From Rhodospirillaceae bacterium (GTDB lineage Bacteria > Pseudomonadota > Alphaproteobacteria > SHVZ01): a stretch of 55,161 nt of DNA. A program made the position numbers and the translations under genes. Location: positions 1 through 55,161 of the forward strand of contig JAEULB010000152.1 of the NCBI GenBank assembly GCA_016792585.1, read 5' to 3'. The notes under the pieces are model-generated. The model searched no databases, was not told the origin of the DNA, and saw nothing but the letters and a program-made list of their open reading frames with translations. Shown one piece after another: positions 34,500-42,102 of the stretch; positions within the stretch are counted from its first letter, which is position 1, and each line of letters opens with the position of its first letter.

Positions 34500-36548
34500 T
34501 CAGAAGAGGTGGGTCAGGTTGCGGAGCTCGGGCGACAGCCGGCCCAGAAGCGCCGGAGGCCAGGGCAGGTGCAGCAGCTTGTGGAAGAGGAGGTAGGTGG
34601 CGGCGAACAGGCCGGTGCCGACCGCAAGGGATGGTCCCCAGCGCTCGCCCGAGCCGAAACGCATATAGCCCACCATGAACAGGAGGATTGCCGGCAGCAG
34701 GCCGACCAGAAGTCCCGCGATCAGCAGGAAGACGAGCCAGCCGAAGGCCTCGGCGGCGCGGCGGGCGATCGTCCGGTCGTCCAGGCCTTCGAAGCTGCTC
34801 TCGATGTCCATGATCCGGGCGGCTTCCGGCTGGATCGCTCCGCTCGGCACCGGCTTGCCGACCATCGTGGCGCCCAGCTGCAGGACGGCGCACCCGAAGC
34901 CGAAGATGGCGATGATCTGCGGCACGATCCGCGCACCGAATTCCCAGTCGTAGGATGTGGCCAGCACGTAGCCGAAGAACAGGACGAAGAAGGCGGCGAA
35001 CCAGGTTCCTGGCTGGCGGATGCTCTCAGGTCTGTAGGCGAGGCCGGTGAGGTCGATGCGCCGCTTCTCCTTGCGGGCCTTCAGGAACGGGCGGATCAGC
35101 CCGAACAATGTGAGCGCCAGGATCGCCATCACGATCGGCCGGGTCAGGAAGTTGGCGCCGAAGGCCTGGACCGAGATGAACATGTAGCGCTCGACGATCT
35201 CGCCGAGCACGACGCCCAGGATCAGCGGCGGCCGGGGCCAGCCATGGCGCTTCATGATCCAGCCGATCGCGCCCGAGATCAGCAGGACGTAGAGATCGCC
35301 CCAGTCGTTCGAGCCCTGGAAGGCGCCGACATAGATCACTGCCAGCACGCAGGGCACCAGGATGCTGGGGCGCACCAGCACGATGCGTGCGAGCTGGTTG
35401 GCGAACAGGAAGCAGATGCCTGCGCCAAGCACGTTGGCGAGCGCCACGCTCCACACCATCGCGTAGGTGATGTCGAGGCGCTTGGTCAGCATGTCGGGGC
35501 CGGGAACGATCCCTTGCAGCAGGAACATGCCGAGCAGCACCGCCATGCCCGCCGATCCCGGCACGCCGAAGGCGACGGTCGGCATCAGGGTGCCGCCCTC
35601 GCGTGCGTTGTTGGAGGCTTCCGAGGCGATGACGCCACGGATGTCGCCCTTGCCGAAGGTCTCGGAAGCGCCCTTCTCGGTGCGGGCCGCGTGGCCGTAG
35701 GCGACCCAGTCGATCACCGAGGTGCCGATGCCGGGCACGGTCGAGAGGAGTGTTCCGATCGCCGAGCAGCGGAGCAGCAGCCACTTGTGGCGGAAGACGT
35801 CGCGCACGCCCTGCCACTGACCCGCGGCGGTCGCCTTCATCATCTCGCTCCGGACCATCGGCGCGCGCGCGATCGCCATGTCGACCAGCTCGGGGATGGC
35901 GAAGAATCCTAGCGCCAGCGGCACCAGCGGCAGACCGTTCCAGAGATAGACCGTGTCGAAGGTCCAGCGCATCGTGCCCGAGTAGTCGTCCTCGCCGACC
36001 AGCGCCAGGATCACGCCGAAGGCGGCGACCGCGAGGCCCTTGAACAGCGCGCCGCCGCTCAAGGCCGCGGCGAGCGACAGGCCGAAGAGGCAGAAGGCGA
36101 GCAGCTCGGGCGAGCCGAACATCAGCACGACGGGCCTGAGGATCGGCACGCTGATGCCGAGCAGGAAGGCGCCGAACAGCCCGCCCAGCATGGACGCCAT
36201 GAACGAGGCGCCGAGCGCGCGGCCGGCCTGGCCTTGCTTCGCCAGCGGATAGCCGTCGAGCACGGTCGCGGCACATCCGGCCGATCCCGGCACGCCGAAC
36301 AGCACCGCCGGGATCGTGTCGCCGGTGTTGTTGACCGAGGCGAGGCCCAGCATCATCGCAAGGGCCGTATAGGGATCCATGCTGTAGGTGAAGGGCAGCA
36401 GCATGGTGAGGCCGACCAGCCCGCCGATGCCCGGCACGAGGCCGAGGATCAGGCCGCAGATCACGCCGAAGAAGAGGAACAGCAGCCGCACCGGGTCGAC
36501 CAGGATGCCGAGGGCGTGAATGGCGGCGCCGAGGAGATCCTGCTCCAC
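34500..36548 (-). CDS. Tripartite tricarboxylate transporter permease, TctA-TctB fusion
   Basis: 682 residues, well above the roughly 500 of TctA. Residues 1 to about 505 are TctA, with GLILGLVPGIGGLVGLTMLL and the repeat block VNNTGDTIPAVLFGVPGSAG. From about 508 the chain continues as a TctB-like small subunit: an opening helix (AAFFVLFFGYVLATSY), GARIVPQIIAIFGFG, and a closing pair of helices with LLFMVGYMRFGSGERW and LLFHKLLHLPWPP. TctB is normally a separate gene; none adjoins. Inner-membrane importer of a di- or tricarboxylate delivered by the TctC protein encoded just upstream. Confidence 0.9.
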   Translation of the reverse strand: MEQDLLGAAIHALGILVDPVRLLFLFFGVICGLILGLVPGIGGLVGLTMLLPFTYSMDPYTALAMMLGLASVNNTGDTIPAVLFGVPGSAGCAATVLDGYPLAKQGQAGRALGASFMASMLGGLFGAFLLGISVPILRPVVLMFGSPELLAFCLFGLSLAAALSGGALFKGLAVAAFGVILALVGEDDYSGTMRWTFDTVYLWNGLPLVPLALGFFAIPELVDMAIARAPMVRSEMMKATAAGQWQGVRDVFRHKWLLLRCSAIGTLLSTVPGIGTSVIDWVAYGHAARTEKGASETFGKGDIRGVIASEASNNAREGGTLMPTVAFGVPGSAGMAVLLGMFLLQGIVPGPDMLTKRLDITYAMVWSVALANVLGAGICFLFANQLARIVLVRPSILVPCVLAVIYVGAFQGSNDWGDLYVLLISGAIGWIMKRHGWPRPPLILGVVLGEIVERYMFISVQAFGANFLTRPIVMAILALTLFGLIRPFLKARKEKRRIDLTGLAYRPESIRQPGTWFAAFFVLFFGYVLATSYDWEFGARIVPQIIAIFGFGCAVLQLGATMVGKPVPSGAIQPEAARIMDIESSFEGLDDRTIARRAAEAFGWLVFLLIAGLLVGLLPAILLFMVGYMRFGSGERWGPSLAVGTGLFAATYLLFHKLLHLPWPPALLGRLSPELRNLTHLF

Positions 36549-36578
36549 CTAGGCGGTTTTCCTTTCAGCGAGAGGAAG

Positions 36579-36606
36579 GCCGCTCCCGGAGGATCCCGGG
36601 AGCGGC
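36579..36606 (-). terminator. GC-rich hairpin between tctC and tctAB
   Basis: An 11-bp perfect stem (GCCGCTCCCGG at 36579-36589 with CCGGGAGCGGC at 36596-36606) with a 6-base loop lies 10 bases beyond the tctC stop. The minus-strand tail is CTTCCTCTC, pyrimidine-rich without a T-run. Likely a 3' stabiliser or partial terminator that favours the binding protein over the permease. Confidence 0.6.
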
Positions 36607-36616
36607 GGAAAGCAGA

Positions 36617-37633
36617 TCAGCGGGCTTTGCTCAGGATCTGCTCGGACATCGCGATGATCTCGGGCGGCGTCCCGGCCAGCTCCTTGATCATCTGCGCGTA
36701 GCCCTTCCAGTCCTTGTGGTTCATCGGGAAGCCGTGTTTCTTCAGGTCGGCGACGAAGGGACCTTCCTTGATCATGTCGTCGAAGGCCTTGCGGAGTGCG
36801 TTGACGCGGTCCGCCGGCACGCCCGGGGGCGCGGTGAGCCCGCGCGCGATCGAGTTGTTGCCGGCAAGGAAGATGAAGATCTTCTTCTGCTCGTCGGTCT
36901 TGGCGAGGTCGACCAGCGTCGGCACGTTGGGGATGTCGGGATCGCGCTCGGTCCCGATCTGGAGCACGACCTTGGCGCCTTCGCCGCGCCCCCATTGCGG
37001 GTGGCGCTCCTTGATCGAGAGCCAGGACGACAGCTTGCCATGCAGCTCGCCGCGCTCCATCGCGAGGTCGGTCTCGGCGCCGCCGTCATAGCCGAGGATG
37101 ATCTTCACCTTGGTGCCCATGAAGTGGTTCAGCATCGCCACCGTCTGGAAACCGTAGTCGGAGCGCTCGCGGGTGCCGGCGAGGATCACCTTGGTCTTCA
37201 TGTCCTCGATCGTCTTGGCCGGCGCGCGGTCGTCGACGACGAAGGCGCCGTTGAGGCCGGCGATCAGGCCGATCGGATGGAACTTGAGCACGTCGAACTG
37301 CACGCCTTTGGCCTTGGAGGCCTGGAGGTCGGGCATGCTCTGGCTAAGTAGGTTGATCACCGAGCCGTCCTGGGCGGCGACATTGGCCATGTAGTTCGTC
37401 GCCTTCACGCCGCCGGGCATGATCTGCAGCACCATGTTGGGCTTGCCCGGGATATGCTTCGGCATGTGCTGCGAGAGCAGCTGGGCCGCGAGCCCGTAGG
37501 TGCCGCCGGCGCTGGAGGGCACGTTGATCGTGATCGTGTTGCCCTTGTAGAACTTCTCCACCGCGTCCTGGGCGGAGACCGGTCCCGCGGCCAGCGCCGC
37601 CAGGGCCAGGACGGCAAAACCGAACCTCTTCAT
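36617..37633 (-). CDS. Tripartite tricarboxylate transporter substrate-binding protein (TctC/Bug family)
   Basis: 338 residues. Signal peptide 1-22 (MKRFGFAVLALAALAAGPVS, then AQ). Typical Bug blocks: ITINVPSSAGGTYGLAAQLL, GYDGGAETDLAMERGE and APPGVPADRVNALRKAF. The ATG at 37633 has GGGAGA upstream; a start seven codons earlier would spoil the signal. It binds a carboxylate in the periplasm for the fused TctAB permease encoded next. It follows the aconitase-like small-subunit gene by 13 bases. Confidence 0.92.
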   Translation of the reverse strand: MKRFGFAVLALAALAAGPVSAQDAVEKFYKGNTITINVPSSAGGTYGLAAQLLSQHMPKHIPGKPNMVLQIMPGGVKATNYMANVAAQDGSVINLLSQSMPDLQASKAKGVQFDVLKFHPIGLIAGLNGAFVVDDRAPAKTIEDMKTKVILAGTRERSDYGFQTVAMLNHFMGTKVKIILGYDGGAETDLAMERGELHGKLSSWLSIKERHPQWGRGEGAKVVLQIGTERDPDIPNVPTLVDLAKTDEQKKIFIFLAGNNSIARGLTAPPGVPADRVNALRKAFDDMIKEGPFVADLKKHGFPMNHKDWKGYAQMIKELAGTPPEIIAMSEQILSKAR

Positions 37634-37646
37634 TGAAGGATCTCCC

Positions 37647-38195
37647 TTAGGCACGGGCCGCGGCGGTCTCGCGCGGCCGGTTGGCTTCCCACCACTGACG
37701 AAGGAATCCGGACGTGCCGCCGAGCGAGACCAGCTCGCGCAACGCTTCCGGGATGGGATCGAACGTCTTCTGGATCTTGCGCGTGCGGTTGGCGAAGGCG
37801 CCGGTCGAGAAGTCGCACTCGATCTCGTCGCCGTCCTCGACCAGGTTGAGGATGCCGGGGCAGGTGTCCAGCACGCGCAAGCCGACGCCGAGTGCTGCGC
37901 GGTATGCCAGGAACGGCATGGTCTCGGTCATGAGGCCGAGGCCGAGCGCCTGCATCGCGATGTAGCCGTTCATCTTCGGTCCCATACCGAAGTTGCGGCC
38001 GGTGACGATGATGTCGCCGGGCTTGCACTTGTCCGGGAACCCGGGCCGAAGCTCCGAGAACAGGTGCGGCACCAGGTCCTTCGGGTCCATGTAGCGGCCG
38101 GCGATCAGATGCTTCGGGATCACCGGACCTGGATGCGGGATGTCGTGGCCGAACTTGTGGCAGCGACCGGCGAGCTTCCATTGGAAGGCGCTCAT
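37647..38195 (-). CDS. LeuD/aconitase-swivel-like small subunit with altered catalytic motif
   Basis: 182 residues with the swivel-domain layout of 3-isopropylmalate dehydratase small subunits (KFGHDIPHPGPVIPKHLIAG, RNFGMG, LDTCPGILNLVEDGDEIECD). The catalytic block NFGCGSSREHA of the family is here NFGMGPKMNGY (68-78): the serine, arginine and glutamate-histidine of that motif are all replaced. It overlaps the large-subunit gene by ATGA, so a heterodimer is likely, but the reaction must differ from ordinary isopropylmalate isomerisation. Confidence 0.8.
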   Translation of the reverse strand: MSAFQWKLAGRCHKFGHDIPHPGPVIPKHLIAGRYMDPKDLVPHLFSELRPGFPDKCKPGDIIVTGRNFGMGPKMNGYIAMQALGLGLMTETMPFLAYRAALGVGLRVLDTCPGILNLVEDGDEIECDFSTGAFANRTRKIQKTFDPIPEALRELVSLGGTSGFLRQWWEANRPRETAAARA

Positions 38196-39478
38196 GCCGC
38201 TTCTCCCGAGCGGAAGACCTGGAAGTCGCGCGGATCGGTGACGACGCCGGTCACGGCCGAGGCGGCGACCGTCGCGGGACTCGCGAGGAAGAGTTCCGCG
38301 TCCTTGGCGCCGAAGCGGCCGACGACATTGTCGGCGGCGGTCGAGATCGAGACCTCGCCCGAATGCACCGGTCCCATCTTGCCGCTGGAGCAGATGCCGC
38401 AGCCGGCCGGCATCACCATCGCACCGGCCTCGACGAAGACCTGCATCAGCCCGTCGGTCTGCATGCGCTTGGTGTTGAGCTCCGACCCCGGCACGACGAA
38501 GAGGCGGACGCCTGGCGCGACCCGGCGGCCGCGCAGGATCTTCGCCGCCGCGACCAGGTCCTCGTACATGCCGGACGCGCAGGAACCGATGAAGGCATGG
38601 TTGATCGACGTGCCGGCCTTGGCGGCAATATCGACGCCTCTCTCGACGCCGCCGGTCAGCACCACCTGCGGCTCGATCTCGGACACGTCGAGCGTGAGGT
38701 CCAGCTCGTACTCGGCGTCCGCGTCGCTGAAGACCGGCTCGAACGGCCGCTTCGCGCGCGCCTTCGCCTCGGCGAGGATCCTTTCCGAAGGCGGGATGAA
38801 GACGCCGATCGCCCGCATCTCGGTCGGCGAGCTGCAGAGCGCGATACGTTCTCCCAGATCGAATTGTTCGAGGTCGCCGGCGAGCTCGAGAACGCGGTAG
38901 TCGAGATCGATGCCGCGCCTGGCGAGGTCCTGAACGATGCGGAAGCCGACATCGCGGCCGAAGACACCCGGCTTGACCTTGCCCTTGAGCGTGAGGCGGA
39001 TCGTCGGCGGCACCTTGGTCCAGACCGTGCCGGTCGCGAGCACGGTCGCGATCTCGGTGCCGACCCGGAAGCCCACGGCGCCGATGCCGCCGGCATTGGT
39101 GCAGTGGCGGTCGTTGTCGAAATAGAAGGTGCCGGGGGTCACCACGCCCGACTGGATCGGGAATATGTGGCCGTGCCCGCCCTGGCCGACGTCGAAGAAG
39201 TGCTTGATGCCCCACTCCTTGACGATCTTCCGGATCTGCGTGCCGCGCTCGACCGCGCGCGGGCTGGTGTAGACCACGTCGTGGTCGGTCACGAAGTAGA
39301 TGCGGTCGGTGTCGAACACGCGGTCGATGCCGACCCCGTCGAGCTCGGCCTTCGACGAGACGACGAGCCCGTCATGCACGATGACCAGGTCGGGTTTCGG
39401 GAACACGATGTCGCCCGGACGGACGCGGTCGCGCCGGCTGGCGCGAGCCAGAATCTTCTCCGTCGCCGTCATGCCCAT
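38192..39478 (-). CDS. LeuC/aconitase-family large subunit, divergent
   Basis: 428 residues. The three 4Fe-4S cysteines are kept: C300 (IGSCASG), C360 and C363 (PAGCGICSSG). Aconitase-type VTDHDV at 64-69 and the backbone GIGAVGFRVGTEIATVLAT also fit. Yet DSHT is DRHC (123-126) and the substrate-binding NRNFxGR reads ADNVVGR (382-388), losing its first arginine. Expected to be a hydro-lyase with its partner at 37647. Start at the first ATG of ATGGGCATG. Head of the operon with tctC, tctAB and a hydrolase, so it likely acts on the imported acid. Confidence 0.82.
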   Translation of the reverse strand: MGMTATEKILARASRRDRVRPGDIVFPKPDLVIVHDGLVVSSKAELDGVGIDRVFDTDRIYFVTDHDVVYTSPRAVERGTQIRKIVKEWGIKHFFDVGQGGHGHIFPIQSGVVTPGTFYFDNDRHCTNAGGIGAVGFRVGTEIATVLATGTVWTKVPPTIRLTLKGKVKPGVFGRDVGFRIVQDLARRGIDLDYRVLELAGDLEQFDLGERIALCSSPTEMRAIGVFIPPSERILAEAKARAKRPFEPVFSDADAEYELDLTLDVSEIEPQVVLTGGVERGVDIAAKAGTSINHAFIGSCASGMYEDLVAAAKILRGRRVAPGVRLFVVPGSELNTKRMQTDGLMQVFVEAGAMVMPAGCGICSSGKMGPVHSGEVSISTAADNVVGRFGAKDAELFLASPATVAASAVTGVVTDPRDFQVFRSGEAA

Positions 39479-39534
39479 CGGAAGGAACTCCGCCGCGCCG
39501 AGAGCGGGCTTTAGCGATGACTAATCAGCCTCGA

Positions 39535-39563
39535 AGGCTAGTTGTGACGTTTCATATAGTCAA
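39535..39563 (-). promoter_or_regulatory. Candidate promoter of the aconitase-like/tct operon
   Basis: On the minus strand TTGACT (39558-39563) and TAGCCT (39535-39540) are spaced by 17 bases, which would start transcription about 50 bases before the large-subunit ATG. The -10 matches the consensus in only three of six positions. AGCCTCGAAGGCT at 39527-39539 is a small palindrome overlapping the -10 box. Confidence 0.45.
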
Positions 39564-39610
39564 CGCGCCGAGGCGGCTGCCTAAACGGGAATTTCCCGGG
39601 ACTCGGCGCG
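39564..39610. repeat. Nested inverted repeats in the divergent region
   Basis: The outer arms CGCGCCGAG (39564-39572) and CTCGGCGCG (39602-39610) are perfect 9-mers. Inside them CGGGAA-T-TTCCCG at 39586-39598 is a second perfect dyad. The outer pair is followed by ATTTT. It lies between the candidate minus promoter and the DUF1028 gene, 62 bases before its ATG. It could be an operator pair or a leader hairpin for the DUF1028 gene. Confidence 0.5.
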
Positions 39611-39671
39611 ATTTTCCGATCGGCCGTGCGCCTGTATCCTGCCGGCCGCCACCGTCCCGGAAGGACATTCG

Positions 39672-40379
39672 ATGACCTGGTCGATCATCGCCCGCGACCC
39701 TGACAGCGGCCAGTTCGGCGTCGCCGTCACCACCCGGTCGCTCGCGGTCGGCGGCCTCGTGCCGCACGGCGCCGGACGGCTCGGCGCGATGGCGACCCAG
39801 GCCCGGGTCAATCCGCTCTGGGGCGTCGACGGGATGCGCCTGCTTGCCGAGGGCCGGGCTGCCCGCGAGGTGGTCGAATTCCTGACGCGCCCTGACGCCG
39901 GCGCGCACAAGCGCCAGATGCATGTGGTCGACGCGAAGGGCGGGACTTTCGCCCATACCGGCGCCGAATGCGTCGACTGGGCAGGGCAGGTCGACGGAGA
40001 TGGCGTCTCGGTCGCGGGCAACATGCTGGCGGGGCCGCAGGTGGTGAACGAGACGCTGCGCTCTTATCAGAGGAATTCGGGCCTTCCGTTCGGCGAGCGG
40101 CTGATCGCGGCGCTCGATGCCGGCCAGGCGGCCGGCGGCGACAAGCGCGGCCGACAGTCGGCGGCGATCAAGCTGTGGGGAAGCGAACCTTACGCAATCC
40201 TCGATCTCCGCATCGACGATCACCCTGACCCGCTGGTCGAGCTTCGTCGCCTCTACGGCCTGGCGCAGCAGCGCTATGTCGTGATCCAGGCGGCGATGGC
40301 GACCAGAGCCAATCCGGCCGGCATCTTCGATACGGACGAGCGCGACCGCATGATCGCGGCACACCAGGCAAAGCGTTAG
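39672..40379 (+). CDS. DUF1028 family protein (putative Ntn hydrolase)
   Basis: 235 residues typical of DUF1028: it opens MTWSIIARDPDSGQFGVAVT, with GAGRLGAMATQARVNPLWG and VSVAGNMLAGPQVV following. The family has an Ntn-hydrolase-like fold and no confirmed activity; members often occur with peptide or amino-acid catabolism genes. GGAAGGA precedes the ATG. It is convergent with a VanX-type dipeptidase and overlaps it by four bases, so the two are not cotranscribed. Confidence 0.85.
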   Translation: MTWSIIARDPDSGQFGVAVTTRSLAVGGLVPHGAGRLGAMATQARVNPLWGVDGMRLLAEGRAAREVVEFLTRPDAGAHKRQMHVVDAKGGTFAHTGAECVDWAGQVDGDGVSVAGNMLAGPQVVNETLRSYQRNSGLPFGERLIAALDAGQAAGGDKRGRQSAAIKLWGSEPYAILDLRIDDHPDPLVELRRLYGLAQQRYVVIQAAMATRANPAGIFDTDERDRMIAAHQAKR

Positions 40380-41065
40380 GAAGCCGGACCTTCGAGCTGC
40401 CGGTAGATCGCCGCGGGCTCGCCCCAGAGTGCCGCCCATTCCGGGTCGCCGTAGGAGAAGTGCCACCACTCGCCGTTGAATGGCGCGAAGCCGGCACCGA
40501 CCATCGCCTCGCGCAGCCGCGCGCGGTTCCGGCGATGCGCCTCGGTCAGGCCGTCGGCGAAGGCGTGATAGGCCGGCGTGTCGAAGTCGGCGTACTTGCC
40601 GCCCATGTCGATCGGCTCGCCGTTCTCCAGGATCGAGACGTCGACGGCGCCGCCGGTCGGGTGGCCGGCGACGGCCGGCACCGCGACATGCTGGTGGACG
40701 TATTCGGCGAGGTCGTCGCCCTTCAGGTGCGGGTGCTTCTCGCCGAAGATCTTGGTGTACTTCTCGAAGCCGGCCTTCTGCATCGACAGCAGCCGGTGCG
40801 CGTCGTAGACGACGAGGGTGTGGCGCGGATTCCCGTCGCGCAGCGACTTTGCCGCAAGCGCCAGCCGTGCCAGCGCACCAGCACGAATCCAAGGGGAGCG
40901 CAGCGGGCCGACGGCGATCGCGCGATCCGGGTCGGCGACCATCGGCACCAGAGAGTCGCCGTTGTCGCGGACCGACACCTTCGCCAGCTCGACATATGTG
41001 AGCTGGCGGCGGTCGGCGAGCATCGCCGCGATCGCGGCCTGCGACGGGAGTGCGATCTCAGCCAC
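40376..41065 (-). CDS. D-alanyl-D-alanine dipeptidase (VanX/DdpX family, M15D)
   Basis: 229 residues. Zinc ligands H135 and D142 (GHPTGGAVDV) and H202, with catalytic base E199 (GEWWHF), match VanX H116, D123, H184 and E181. The start is GTG at 41065, overlapping the end of the SMP-30 gene by 8 bases; it gives the family length. No signal peptide, so cytoplasmic and suited to recovering D-Ala from imported or recycled dipeptide, as DdpX does. No vanHA genes are near, so glycopeptide resistance is unlikely. Confidence 0.88.
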   Translation of the reverse strand: MAEIALPSQAAIAAMLADRRQLTYVELAKVSVRDNGDSLVPMVADPDRAIAVGPLRSPWIRAGALARLALAAKSLRDGNPRHTLVVYDAHRLLSMQKAGFEKYTKIFGEKHPHLKGDDLAEYVHQHVAVPAVAGHPTGGAVDVSILENGEPIDMGGKYADFDTPAYHAFADGLTEAHRRNRARLREAMVGAGFAPFNGEWWHFSYGDPEWAALWGEPAAIYRQLEGPAS

Positions 41066-42002
41066 CGGCGACACCCTGCGTGTTGACGTAGAGCGCGTAG
41101 AGACCGTGGCTCGCCGCCATGAACAGGCGGTTCCGGTGGCGTCCGCCGAAGCAGACATTGGCGCAGCGCTCCGGCAGATCGATATGGCCGATCGGCTGGC
41201 CCTTGGCTGAGAAGATGCGGACGCCGTCGAGATCGGGCGTTCCCATGCCCCAGCCGCACCAGAGATTGCCGTCGACATCGACGCGGAAGCCGTCGGGCGA
41301 GCCGCCGGTGCCGGCGTCGATCAGCACCTTGCCCTTGCCGAGCTTGGCGCCGCCCGATTTGACCTCGAAGGCGCGGATCGTGCGGTTCGGCGCATCGCGC
41401 GATGCAACCACATAGAGGATCTTCTCGTCGGGCGAGAAGGCGAGGCCGTTGGGGCCGGGAATGTCGTCGGCCATCAGCGCGAGCTTCCCTGTCTTGCCGT
41501 CGATCCGATAGACGGCGGGCTCCAGCTCGGACTCGTCCTTGTGGCCTTCGTAGTATCCGAGGATGCCGAACACCGGATCGGTGAACCAGATCGAGCCGTC
41601 CGAGGTCACCACCACGTCGTTCGGGGAGTTCAGCTTCTTGCCGTTGTAGGAGTCGGCGAGAACGGTGATCGAGCCGTCGTACTCGGTGCGCGTCACACGG
41701 CGGGAGTCGTGCTCGCAGGTGATGAGCCGGCCTTGCCGGTCACGGGTATTGCCGTTGGCATTGTTGGAGGGCTTGCGGAAGGCCGAGACCTGGCCGGTCT
41801 CCTCATCCCACCGCAGGATACGGTTGTTGGGAATGTCGCTCCACAGCACGCAGCGCTGATCGCCGAAATAGACCGGGCCCTCCGACCAGCGACAGCCGGT
41901 GTAGAGCCGCTCGACCGAGGCCAGCGTCACCTTGTACTTGGCGAAGGACGGATCCAGCACCCGGACGGCCGGATCGGGATAGCGCTCGTTCGGCTGCCAC
42001 AT
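41058..42002 (-). CDS. SMP-30/gluconolactonase family protein
   Basis: 314 residues of a six-bladed propeller. Metal-binding residues fit E41 (WSEGPVYF), N128 (SPNDVVV), N185 (PGPNGLAFSPDE) and D237 (SPDGFRVD). The family opens sugar lactones. The ATG at 42002 has GGAGA upstream; an in-frame ATG at 42104 would add 34 residues foreign to the family. No signal peptide. It is translationally linked to the VanX-type gene and divergent from an aldo/keto reductase. Confidence 0.88.
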   Translation of the reverse strand: MWQPNERYPDPAVRVLDPSFAKYKVTLASVERLYTGCRWSEGPVYFGDQRCVLWSDIPNNRILRWDEETGQVSAFRKPSNNANGNTRDRQGRLITCEHDSRRVTRTEYDGSITVLADSYNGKKLNSPNDVVVTSDGSIWFTDPVFGILGYYEGHKDESELEPAVYRIDGKTGKLALMADDIPGPNGLAFSPDEKILYVVASRDAPNRTIRAFEVKSGGAKLGKGKVLIDAGTGGSPDGFRVDVDGNLWCGWGMGTPDLDGVRIFSAKGQPIGHIDLPERCANVCFGGRHRNRLFMAASHGLYALYVNTQGVAGG

Positions 42003-42102
42003 CGTCGAAGTCTCCTGGAATTCCGCGGGATCGAGGGAAGGACTTGCTAGGAAGGGGGATCGGGCGGACTCTCGTCCGACCTCATCATCATCGGATATCT
42101 CC

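Noticed and set aside
33615..35912. A 765-codon open frame on the plus strand opposite the TctA-TctB and hydrolase genes
   Set aside because: Composition is dominated by Arg, Asp, Glu, His and Gln without domain features; it mirrors well-recognised genes on the minus strand and is a GC-rich antisense shadow.
38192..39478. Large and small subunits as the leucine-biosynthesis isomerase LeuCD
   Set aside because: Catalytic motifs of both subunits are altered, and no leuA or leuB is adjacent; the neighbours are a carboxylate importer and a hydrolase.
40376..41065. VanX-type gene as vancomycin resistance
   Set aside because: No vanH, vanA or two-component regulator nearby, and Gram-negative bacteria carry DdpX-type homologues for D-Ala use.
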